This document shows, piece by piece, positions 1 to 9,408 of a stretch of DNA of 13,664 nucleotides. The notes under the pieces are model-generated. The model worked only from the letters and a program-made list of their open reading frames with translations. It ran no database searches and had not been told where the DNA came from. The first letter of the stretch is position 1. Every line of letters begins with the position of its first letter. This DNA is from CAIOZW01 sp049317725. Its GTDB lineage: Bacteria; Acidobacteriota; Blastocatellia; RBC074. The position numbers were made by a program, and so were the translations under genes. The stretch spans positions 1-13,664 of the forward strand of contig JBMOHS010000109.1 of the NCBI GenBank assembly GCA_049317725.1. The letters are read 5' to 3'.

Positions 1-110
1 CAAAATTCTTGCCTACCCACACGTTGTCTTGGCGCCGTAAACTCCCCCCACATTGCGCTTGACTTGTGCCGCTTGGCCATCTCGCGGGGCTCTCACCAAC
101 CAAGACAATG

Positions 111-135
111 CGCCTCCTTTACCGAAACAGAGGCG
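111..135 (-). terminator. Candidate terminator hairpin after the DapA-family gene
   Basis: Read on the minus strand, this 25-nt inverted repeat starts 7 nt past the stop codon of the DapA-family gene. The outer stem CGCCTC/GAGGCG is extended by a T-G pair and, after a mismatch, a short inner TTT/AAA pairing. There is no T-run after it (CATTGTCTTGG follows), so it is not a classical intrinsic terminator. It may act as a 3' end-stabilising hairpin. The rest of positions 1-142 shows no gene. Confidence 0.35.
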
Positions 136-142
136 TCAGGGT

Positions 143-1087
143 TCAGGTGCGTGCGGCCTGCTCTTCGGCGAGGAGTTGGCGCGCGACGGGGGCGAGTTGG
201 GCGAGTTGCGTTTCGTCGAGCTCGGAGAGGAAGGGCAGGATCGGACCCGTCGAGGCGATCCCGGCGAGGGCAGTCGCGTGGTGCAAGACCTTGGCGGGGC
301 TCCAGGCGTCGCGGAGGTCCTCGAGGGGCAGGAAGAGGGCGCGTCGGCGCTCTGCTTCGGCATAGTCCTGACGCTGGCAGTCCGCGTGAATCTGGCCGCT
401 GAGACGGGGAGCGATGCAGCCGGAGCCGGTGGTGAAGCCGGGCAGTCCCCAGTCACGGAGATGGGTGACCGCTGGGCGCTCGCCGATGCCGCTGATGACG
501 CGCGCGCGATCGACCCGCTCGAGCAGGGCGCGGAGGTAGTCGTCCTGGGCGGGATCCTCGCGCACGATCGCGTACTTGATCGCCACGCAGCGTCCGTTGT
601 CGACGAGGCGGGCGACGACGTCGAGCCCGGCCTCGAGGTTGGGTCCAAAGTTGGGCAGGTCCTTGAGGTAGAGGATGAGGGGAAGTCCGGCGCGCTCAGA
701 GATCTCCTGCAGGCCGCGCTCCAGTCCGGCGGCGTCGCGAGGGTCGGCGCAGGGGAGGGCCATGGCGCAGGGGAAGGCGTGGCGTCGCAAGAGCCCTGCC
801 TGGTCGATCGCCCGCCCGTAGGAGGGGCCGAGGCTCGGAATCGCCCAGAGGTCTCCCGGGAAACTGGCCAGCCAGTCGAGCAGCTCTTCGTACTCAGCGA
901 GGGTGATGTGGTAGAGAAATGCGTTTCCGCCGTAGAGAAACCGGGTCAGGCCGCCGGCGACGAGATGGTCGACGATCTGTTGGTTGGCAGGGAGGTGGAG
1001 CGAACGTCGAGCGTCGCCTCTCCGCGCCAGTGGCGGGACGGGAAAGACACCGCGCAGGTCGTTCAAGGTCACGGGGGAGGTCTTCAT
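143..1087 (-). CDS. DapA-superfamily (dihydrodipicolinate synthase-like) aldolase/lyase
   Basis: This 314-residue protein has the length and TIM-barrel pattern of the class I aldolase family that includes DapA, N-acetylneuraminate lyase and keto-deoxy-sugar acid aldolases. Visible hallmarks are Y140 (in LILYLKDLPN, the place of the catalytic Tyr) and K171 (in CVAIKYAI, the Schiff-base Lys). The glycine-rich stretch GFTTGSGCIAPRLS (217-230) matches the late conserved region. The GTTGE substrate-carboxylate motif of true DapA is absent: residues 50-62 read FLYGGNAFLYHIT. Lysine biosynthesis is therefore unlikely, and a keto-acid or sugar-acid substrate is more plausible but unknown. The ATG is preceded by AAGGA 11 nt upstream. 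The gene lies 49 bp downstream of the GnnA-like gene on the same strand, so the two are probably co-transcribed. Confidence 0.8.
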   Translation of the reverse strand: MKTSPVTLNDLRGVFPVPPLARRGDARRSLHLPANQQIVDHLVAGGLTRFLYGGNAFLYHITLAEYEELLDWLASFPGDLWAIPSLGPSYGRAIDQAGLLRRHAFPCAMALPCADPRDAAGLERGLQEISERAGLPLILYLKDLPNFGPNLEAGLDVVARLVDNGRCVAIKYAIVREDPAQDDYLRALLERVDRARVISGIGERPAVTHLRDWGLPGFTTGSGCIAPRLSGQIHADCQRQDYAEAERRRALFLPLEDLRDAWSPAKVLHHATALAGIASTGPILPFLSELDETQLAQLAPVARQLLAEEQAART

Positions 1088-1102
1088 GGTCGGTCAGTTC
1101 CT

Positions 1103-1116
1103 TGTGTGTGTGTGTG
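1103..1116 (-). repeat. (TG)7 dinucleotide microsatellite in the operon leader
   Basis: Seven TG units on the plus strand read as (CA)7 in the sense direction. They sit just before the AAGGA ribosome-binding site of the DapA-family gene, in the 49-bp gap after the GnnA-like gene. Dinucleotide tracts of this kind can change length by slippage. Here that would alter the mRNA leader but not the reading frame. Confidence 0.85.
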
Positions 1117-1136
1117 ATGTCCAAGTGGTCAGGGGA

Positions 1137-2132
<996 letters not shown>

Positions 2133-2161
2133 GCTCTCGCTCTTCACTCCTTCCCTGACCT

Positions 2162-2185
2162 GGTGATATGGCCCGGTGATATGGC
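2162..2185. repeat. Two tandem copies of GGTGATATGGC, 13-bp period
   Basis: GGTGATATGGC occurs at 2162-2172 and 2175-2185 in the 216-bp region between the divergent GnnA-like and ArnT-like genes. Just beyond lies an inverted repeat GCGACG/CGTCGC (2189-2206). This could be a regulator site or the leader of the minus-strand gene. A weak minus-strand promoter candidate is visible further upstream (-35 TTCCCA at 2276-2271, 17-nt spacer, -10 TACATT at 2253-2248). It would place the repeats inside the 5' leader. No convincing plus-strand promoter was found. Confidence 0.5.
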
Positions 2186-2348
2186 TGGGCGACGTCGACT
2201 CGTCGCGTGGTTTTCGTTTCCCTCGCTCAATGGTACTCTCATCCGGCAATGTACCCGTTCGACGCCCAAATGGGAAATTGAATTGAACGCGGAGCAGGCA
2301 GGGGAGGGGAATCGCGTGGAGCGGTCGATGGAAGAGGGGAAGAGACAG

Positions 2349-3995
2349 ATGGAGCCGAAGGCGTTGGTCGCTCTCGGCATCCTCGCGGGATTGCTGTTGG
2401 TCTATGGGCTTGGGCGGCTGCCGCTGATCGGGCCGGACGAGCCGCGCTATGCCGACATTGCGCGGGCGATGATGGCCACGGGAGATCTGATCACGCCGCG
2501 CCTGGCGGGGCTGGAATGGTTCGAGAAGCCGGCGCTGACATACTGGTTGACGGCGATCGGCTATCGGATTTTCGGTATCTCGGAGTTTGCTGCGCGGATC
2601 GGGATCGTCCTCTGGAGCGTCGTCGGGATACTCGCCGTTTACGGGATGACGATGTGGCTGCGTGGGCCGAGATACGGCTACCTGAGCGCCTCGATGCTGG
2701 TCAGTTGCGCCATCTGGGTCGGGTTCAGCCGGGTGGCAACCTTCGATCTGCCACTCGCCGTCTCCTTCACGCTGGCCCTCCTCTGCTACCTTGGCTGGGA
2801 GCGGAGCGGGGGAGTCCGTTGGTGGGCGGGGCTGGGGGTCAGCCTCGGCTTGGCCTTGCTCGCCAAGGGGCTGGTCGGGCTGCTGCTCCCGGGGGGGATC
2901 ATCCTCGCCTATGCCATCTTGACCGGGCAGTGGCGTCCGCTTCTCCATCCTGGGCGGCTCCTCTTGGGGAGCAGCCTCATGCTGGCGGTGGCGAGCCTTT
3001 GGTACGGGCCGATGCTCGCGCGCCACGGGCAGCATTTCATCGACGAGTTCTTCATCGCTCACCACTTTCAACGCTATTTGACCAACCAGTACCGCCATCC
3101 CCAGCCCGTCTACTTCTTTGCAATGATCGGGTTGCTTGGCTGTTTCCCCTGGAACTTTCCGCTGGTGGCGCGTCTCGTCGGGCTGGGGCGGCGCTGGCGC
3201 GAGCTGCGTGCGCGGGAAGGTCGCTTCGAGCTCTTCCTCTGGCTCTGGGCGCTGGTTCCGATCGTCTTCTTCTCCTTTTCGGGATCGAAGCTGCCCGGCT
3301 ATATCCTGCCCTCCTTCCCGGCGCTGCTGATGTTGGCGGCGCTGCAGTTGCAGGACTGGGAGGCGGAGGCAACGCCCTCCCGCGGGCAGGTCGGCAGCGT
3401 CCTCGCGACGACGGTGATGCTCTTTTCGTTGGGTGTGGGTGTCGCCCTCGCTGGACCAGGGTTGTTGGGGCTCGACAAGTTCACGGCCTACCGGCTGGCA
3501 GCGATCGGGGTGCTGGTCGCGATCGTCTACCTGATGATCTGGTTTCTGTTGCATCTGCGGGCGGCCAACCGCTTTCTGCCCTTCGGATTTGCCGTCGTTA
3601 TGGTCGCGGTCGTCAACTTGGTAACGCCGGTCCTCGCCGAGCGGGAGACGCTCAAGGCACTGGGAGAGCAGGCGGTGCGCGAGGCGCGCCCGGGCGAGCG
3701 GCTCGTCTTCTTCCTTAACAGCAACCACCGCCTCAACTTTTACGCGACGGATCTGCCGTTGCGGGATGAGAAGTCCTACTTTGTCATCGCCCCCTCGCTC
3801 GAGTCGATTCCGCCACTGATTGAGCAGCACGGCGGGAAGAGTCTGCTTCTCCTCTCGCAGCGCCAGTGGAGTGGTGCTCTCGCCGAGAGCCCGCTCTTGC
3901 GCCTCGAGAGGCTGGGCGAGCAGCGGGGACCGATCAAATGCTCGCCCAATTGCGATCTGGTCCTCTTCCGGGCTTTTCCTGGTGGGGTGGAGTAA
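2349..3995 (+). CDS. ArnT/GT39-family polyprenyl-phosphate-sugar glycosyltransferase, integral membrane
   Basis: This 548-residue polytopic membrane protein belongs to the GT-C superfamily (PMT/ArnT type). Such enzymes move a sugar from a lipid-phosphate donor to an acceptor such as lipid A, on the outer face of the inner membrane. Signatures are DEPRYADIARAM (30-41, with the catalytic acidic pair of the first periplasmic loop), GDLITP and FEKPAL (45-63), FFIAHHFQRY (234-243) and SGSKLPGYILPSFP (311-324), the last typical of ArnT-like proteins. About a dozen hydrophobic segments span residues 5-430, and a soluble C-terminal domain follows (430-548). The start has GAGGGGA about 9 nt upstream; an in-frame ATG at 2328 is an alternative. 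It is divergent from the GnnA-like gene, which fits a lipid A or glycolipid role. The actual sugar and acceptor cannot be read from the sequence. Confidence 0.87.
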   Translation: MEPKALVALGILAGLLLVYGLGRLPLIGPDEPRYADIARAMMATGDLITPRLAGLEWFEKPALTYWLTAIGYRIFGISEFAARIGIVLWSVVGILAVYGMTMWLRGPRYGYLSASMLVSCAIWVGFSRVATFDLPLAVSFTLALLCYLGWERSGGVRWWAGLGVSLGLALLAKGLVGLLLPGGIILAYAILTGQWRPLLHPGRLLLGSSLMLAVASLWYGPMLARHGQHFIDEFFIAHHFQRYLTNQYRHPQPVYFFAMIGLLGCFPWNFPLVARLVGLGRRWRELRAREGRFELFLWLWALVPIVFFSFSGSKLPGYILPSFPALLMLAALQLQDWEAEATPSRGQVGSVLATTVMLFSLGVGVALAGPGLLGLDKFTAYRLAAIGVLVAIVYLMIWFLLHLRAANRFLPFGFAVVMVAVVNLVTPVLAERETLKALGEQAVREARPGERLVFFLNSNHRLNFYATDLPLRDEKSYFVIAPSLESIPPLIEQHGGKSLLLLSQRQWSGALAESPLLRLERLGEQRGPIKCSPNCDLVLFRAFPGGVE

Positions 3996-4017
3996 GGGAC
4001 CTCTGTGGAAGAAAGAT

Positions 4018-4044
4018 CTCACGCGAAGGCGCGAAGACGCGAAG
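4018..4044. repeat. Intergenic CGCGAAG repeat, three copies every 8 nt
   Basis: CGCGAAG occurs at 4022-4028, 4030-4036 and 4038-4044, preceded by CTCA. It lies between the ArnT-like stop and the Hsp33 start. From memory, a very similar short string recurs in intergenic regions of planctomycetes and other phyla, where it gives rise to spurious small ORFs (peptides like RREDAK or FAPSRE). That recollection was not checked. No protein is called here. Confidence 0.6.
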
Positions 4045-4097
4045 AAGAAGAGAGAGATAGATAGAGGGTGGGGAGAGGAAGGGAAAATGGAGGGAGA
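4041..4097 (+). other. Polypurine leader upstream of hslO
   Basis: This 57-nt run contains only four pyrimidines on the plus strand and ends directly at the Hsp33 start codon. It includes several Shine-Dalgarno-like strings (GAGAGGAAGGG, GGAGGGAGA); the last is the likely ribosome-binding site, only a few nucleotides from the ATG at 4098. A GATAGATAG tetranucleotide motif lies in the middle. No promoter was identified. Confidence 0.55.
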
Positions 4098-5000
4098 ATG
4101 GGTGACCATTTGATTCAAGCGACCAATCCGGCGGCGACGCTGCGGATGATTGCCGGGGTGACGACGCAGCTCGTTGACGAGGTGTGTCGTCGACATCAGA
4201 CCTCACCGACGGCCTCGGCGGCCCTCGGGCGGGCGCTGACCGGCGCGCTCCTCTTCGGGCGCACCTTCAAGAACCTCGAGTATGTCACGCTGCGCTTCGA
4301 TTGCGAGGGGCCGCTCCGCGGGATCGTCGCCGAGGCGCACGCGCTCGGCACGGTGCGGGGCTACGTCAACCGACCGCTCGCCGATGCGCCCTCGACTCCC
4401 GAGGGAAAGCTCGACGTCAAGTCGATCGTTGGCGGGGGGATGTTGCACGTCATTCGCGAAGCCGGTTCGGAGATGGGAATCTCGCGTGAGCCCTACGCCG
4501 GCTCCGTCCCGATCGTTTCTGGGGAGATCGCCGAGGATCTGGCTCATTACCTCGCCACGTCGGAGCAGATCCACTCGGCGGTTGCCCTGGGCGTCTTTCT
4601 CGAAGGGGAGGAGGCACGGGTGACGGCGGCGGGGGGCTACCTGATCCAGGTGCTGCCGGGAGCGGACGAAGAGGAGCTGGCTGATCTGGAGGCGCGCCTG
4701 CGGGATGCACCGCACGTCACGCACGCGATCCGGCAAGGAGCGACCGCCGAGGGGCTGCTGCGGGAGGCGCTCGGGGACTTCCCCTTGACGGTGCTGGCGG
4801 AGCACCCCGTCTCCTTCCGCTGCAAATGTTCGTACGAGCGGGCGATCCGCATCGTCACGGCGCTCGGGCCGGAGGAGGTCGCCGACATGCTCGAGAAGGA
4901 TCGCGGGGCAGAGCTGACCTGCCACTACTGCAGTGAGGTCTACCTGCTCGATGAGGAGGCGCTCCGCTCGATCCTTGACCCGGCAGAGCCCGTCATGTGA
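4098..5000 (+). CDS. hslO: Hsp33 redox-regulated holdase chaperone
   Basis: This 300-residue protein has the full-length Hsp33 architecture. The N-terminal domain (RMIAGVTTQLVDEV near 16-29; GALLFGRTFK 49-58) is followed by a linker and a C-terminal zinc domain with C242-x-C244 and C275-x-x-C278. In this family the four Cys hold Zn in the reduced state. Oxidation forms disulfides, releases Zn and unfolds the linker, turning the protein into an ATP-independent cytoplasmic holdase during oxidative stress. All four Cys are present, so the switch should be intact. The ATG at 4098 was chosen because GGAGGGAGA lies directly before it and the family N-terminus begins here. An in-frame upstream extension is purine-rich leader. 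The gene converges on purL with two nucleotides between stop codons. Confidence 0.95.
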   Translation: MGDHLIQATNPAATLRMIAGVTTQLVDEVCRRHQTSPTASAALGRALTGALLFGRTFKNLEYVTLRFDCEGPLRGIVAEAHALGTVRGYVNRPLADAPSTPEGKLDVKSIVGGGMLHVIREAGSEMGISREPYAGSVPIVSGEIAEDLAHYLATSEQIHSAVALGVFLEGEEARVTAAGGYLIQVLPGADEEELADLEARLRDAPHVTHAIRQGATAEGLLREALGDFPLTVLAEHPVSFRCKCSYERAIRIVTALGPEEVADMLEKDRGAELTCHYCSEVYLLDEEALRSILDPAEPVM

Positions 5001-5002
5001 GG

Positions 5003-7321
<2,319 letters not shown>

Positions 7322-7374
7322 AGGCGCTTCTTTGCTCTGTCAAATGCGTGGGCGAGTAGGGCTAGCGGCAGACG

Positions 7375-8085
7375 TCAGGCGCGACGACCGGCCCGCTCTT
7401 GAAGATGGTCGACGATCGAAACGAAGAGGGCGCGACCATCTTGGCTGCCCAGGGAGAGTTCGGCGGCGCGTTCCGGATGGGGCATCAGGCCGAGGACATT
7501 GCGCTCCCGGTTGCAGATCCCGGCGATGTGGTGGCGCGAGCCGTTGGGGTTGGCCGCCTCGGTCAGCTCTCCGTTCGGGGCACAGTACCGGAAGAGGACC
7601 TGATGCTCCCCCTCCAACTCCGCAAGGGTCACGTCGTCGCAGAAGTAGTTGCCCTCGCCATGGGCGATCGGGATGCTCAATCGCTGCCCGGCCTGGTACG
7701 CCCTGGTGAAAGGGGTGTTGGTCTCCTCGACGCGCAGGGTGACGTGCTCACAGCGAAACCGCAGGTCCCGGTTCCGCAGGAGCGCCCCGGGCAGAAGGCC
7801 CGCCTCACAGAGTATCTGAAAGCCATTGCAGATCCCCACCACCAAGCCTCCCTCGGCGGCAAAGGCCGTCACGGCCCGCATCACCGGCGAGAACCGCGCA
7901 ATCGCTCCCGTCCGCAGATAGTCCCCATAAGAGAAGCCTCCCGGCAACAGGATCACATCGTGCCCCTCGACCGAGTCTTCCTTGTGCCAGATAAAATGGA
8001 CAGGCTGTCCGATCACCTTGCTGATCACGTGGTAGGTATCGTGATCACAATTCGATCCGGGGAAGACGACGACGCCAAATTTCAT
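7375..8085 (-). CDS. purQ: Phosphoribosylformylglycinamidine synthase, glutaminase subunit PurQ
   Basis: This 236-residue class I glutamine amidotransferase supplies ammonia to PurL. The triad is visible: nucleophile Cys86 in GICNGFQIL, and His203 and Glu205 in MPHPERA. VVVFPGSNCDHD (5-16), LPGGFSYGDYLRTGAIA (47-63) and HGEGNYF (142-148) are PurQ signatures. The start ATG at 8085 follows AAAGGAAT at about 10 nt; an in-frame TTG three codons upstream (8094) would overlap that site and is less likely. The gene is first in the purQ-purL operon. The upstream 231-bp region holds a good sigma70-type promoter with a palindrome on its -10 box. No purS-like ORF is seen between this gene and the divergent zinc-ribbon gene. 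Confidence 0.97.
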   Translation of the reverse strand: MKFGVVVFPGSNCDHDTYHVISKVIGQPVHFIWHKEDSVEGHDVILLPGGFSYGDYLRTGAIARFSPVMRAVTAFAAEGGLVVGICNGFQILCEAGLLPGALLRNRDLRFRCEHVTLRVEETNTPFTRAYQAGQRLSIPIAHGEGNYFCDDVTLAELEGEHQVLFRYCAPNGELTEAANPNGSRHHIAGICNRERNVLGLMPHPERAAELSLGSQDGRALFVSIVDHLQERAGRRA

Positions 8086-8127
8086 GGTGGTCAATTCCTT
8101 TGGGCCAGAGGTGAGAACTAGATATTG

Positions 8128-8156
8128 GTTGTACTACAACACACCGAGGTTGTCCA
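8128..8156 (-). promoter_or_regulatory. Predicted purQL promoter with overlapping operator-like palindrome
   Basis: On the minus strand, -35 TGGACA (8156-8151) is separated by 17 nt from -10 TACAAC (8133-8128). Transcription would start near 8121, about 36 nt before the purQ ATG. A perfect 13-bp palindrome, GTTGTACTACAAC (8128-8140, six-base arms around one centre base), covers the -10 box. It is well placed for a repressor. Which regulator binds is unknown. Confidence 0.5.
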
Positions 8157-8281
8157 ACGGCCCCCCTCTCTTCTTTTCGTCCTGAACGCCAAGGCCATCC
8201 AGCCAAAGCTCCCCGGGATTCCGCTGTTGGTTGAGGAAGGAACAAAAGAGGGCAGATTACGGGGCAGGATGGAAGGAATGG

Positions 8282-8311
8282 TTGGTTTGATTCGGCGTCT
8301 CGCGTTAGAAT
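8282..8311 (+). promoter_or_regulatory. Predicted promoter of the zinc-ribbon gene
   Basis: -35 TTGGTT (8282-8287), 18-nt spacer, -10 TAGAAT (8306-8311). The expected transcription start falls at about 8318, essentially on the ATG at 8317. The mRNA would then be leaderless, which fits the lack of any Shine-Dalgarno sequence directly before this ATG. Confidence 0.35.
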
Positions 8312-8316
8312 GCGCT

Positions 8317-8961
8317 ATGAATTGTCGACGGTGTGGCAAATCTGCCCGACTCTTCGCTCGATTTTGTCGGAACTGTGGGGCGCCCATGCCAACGGAGGGC
8401 GACGCCGTCGTTGATGTCTGGCGCAGCACGATCGAGCTGCCGATCTCCGAGGCGACGCCGGAGAAGAAGCCCGGGGCGGAGAACCAGACGATTCCGCTTG
8501 AACCTCCTGCGCGGTACCGTCTCTCTTCATCCATCTCTGAGCTTCCTGAACTGGAGGGGGGGCGTGCGTCGCAGGGCGCGGACGATCCCCTCGAAGGGTC
8601 GCTCAGCGCAGTTATTCCAATCACTGGGCCGCCATTTGAAGAGACGCCCCGGGACACTCCCACCTCCCCCTTTTCCCAGCCCTCTCTTTCCTCTCCGTGG
8701 ATTGCCGAGGGGCGCGAGAGGGATGTCCCCGTTGTTGGGGCCGCTCTGTCGGGGGGGGGAGGGGCCAGAGAGGACGCCGCGCCGGCGGTCGACGAAGAGG
8801 TTGGGAAGCGATTCCGGCTCTCGACGAGGGCGACGGGCGCATTGCTCCTCTCACTGGTCGAGGGGGCCTCGGCGAGAGCGGCGGGGGCGCGGTCTCGCTT
8901 TGCGTTTCTACTCCTCCTGGTGCTGGGGATCTTCTTCCTGGCCTATCTGGCCTGGCGGTGA
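8317..8961 (+). CDS. Zinc-ribbon protein with C-terminal membrane anchor, function unknown
   Basis: The 214-residue product begins with a zinc ribbon: C3-x-x-C6 and C17-x-x-C20 (CRRCGK, CRNCGAP). A long low-complexity, Pro/Ser/Glu-rich, probably disordered middle (about 25-190) follows. It ends in one hydrophobic segment (FAFLLLLVLGIFFLAYL, about 195-211), a tail anchor that would leave the ribbon in the cytoplasm. No enzymatic domain is recognisable. The ATG at 8317 puts the ribbon at the very N-terminus, as usual for such proteins, but has no clear ribosome-binding site. An in-frame ATG at 8269 is possible. A G9 run lies at codons near residue 146. It is divergent from purQ and 62 bp before the truncated haemoglobin gene on the same strand. 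Confidence 0.65.
   Translation: MNCRRCGKSARLFARFCRNCGAPMPTEGDAVVDVWRSTIELPISEATPEKKPGAENQTIPLEPPARYRLSSSISELPELEGGRASQGADDPLEGSLSAVIPITGPPFEETPRDTPTSPFSQPSLSSPWIAEGRERDVPVVGAALSGGGGAREDAAPAVDEEVGKRFRLSTRATGALLLSLVEGASARAAGARSRFAFLLLLVLGIFFLAYLAWR
8751..8759 (+). repeat. G9 homopolymer inside the zinc-ribbon gene
   Basis: Nine consecutive G residues lie in the coding sequence, in the disordered region ahead of the membrane anchor (LSGGGGARED). In the present length the zinc ribbon and the anchor are in one frame. A gain or loss of one G would remove the anchor. It is also a spot where sequencing error is possible. Confidence 0.8.
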
Positions 8962-9023
8962 GTCCACCCAGTCAGAAAATGTGACGACCGAGTAAAGAAC
9001 GAAAAAAGCGAGACGGATCACCG

Positions 9024-9407
9024 ATGAGTCAAACCCATTTCGAGCAGATTGGCGGGGAGGAGAAGGTGCGAGCCCTCGTCGATCGTTTCTACGACCTGAT
9101 GGCGACGCTGCCCGAGGCGGCGGGAATCCTCGCGCTTCATCCGCCGGACCTGACCTCCTCGCGCGAGAAGCTCTTCCTCTTTCTGGTGGGCTGGTTGGGA
9201 GGTCCGCCGCTCTACGTCCAGCGCTACGGCCATCCGCGGCTGCGTGCGCGCCATCTCCCCTTTCCGATTGGAGAGTCGGAGCGGGATCAATGGCTGCTCT
9301 GCATGCGGCAGGCGCTGGAGGAGCACGTCCCGAACGAGGCGTTGCGCCTTCACCTGAGCCAGGCCTTTGCCCAGCTCGCCGATTTCATGCGGAACAAGGA
9401 AGGGTAA
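9024..9407 (+). CDS. Group II (trHbO-like) truncated haemoglobin
   Basis: This 127-residue 2-on-2 globin has FYDLM with Tyr23 at the B10 position. The group II signature is YGHPRLRARHLPFPIG (68-83), with His77 as the proximal haem ligand (F8). Trp90 in RDQWLLCM corresponds to the conserved Trp G8 of this group. In the family these cytoplasmic haem proteins bind O2, NO or peroxide and take part in oxidative or nitrosative stress. The length is standard. The ribosome-binding site is weak (GAGACGGAT). The stop codon is one nucleotide before the RNase Z start, so the two are very likely co-transcribed and translationally coupled. Confidence 0.92.
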   Translation: MSQTHFEQIGGEEKVRALVDRFYDLMATLPEAAGILALHPPDLTSSREKLFLFLVGWLGGPPLYVQRYGHPRLRARHLPFPIGESERDQWLLCMRQALEEHVPNEALRLHLSQAFAQLADFMRNKEG

Positions 9408-9408
9408 C

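Noticed and set aside
24..108. 9-bp inverted repeat TTGTCTTGG (24-32) and CCAAGACAA (100-108) as insertion-sequence ends
   Set aside because: Only 67 bp lie between the arms, no target duplication is visible, and chance is possible. At most a weak structure.
1101..1127. TTGGACA before the (CA)7 tract as an internal promoter of the DapA-family gene
   Set aside because: No acceptable -10 hexamer at 16-18 nt; the bases there read GAACTG.
2133..4196. Very long minus-strand open frame continuing upstream from the GnnA-like gene across the whole glycosyltransferase gene
   Set aside because: It is antisense to a clear ArnT-family gene. Its translation is rich in Arg, Gln and Pro with no domain, as expected from GC-rich third positions on the opposite strand.
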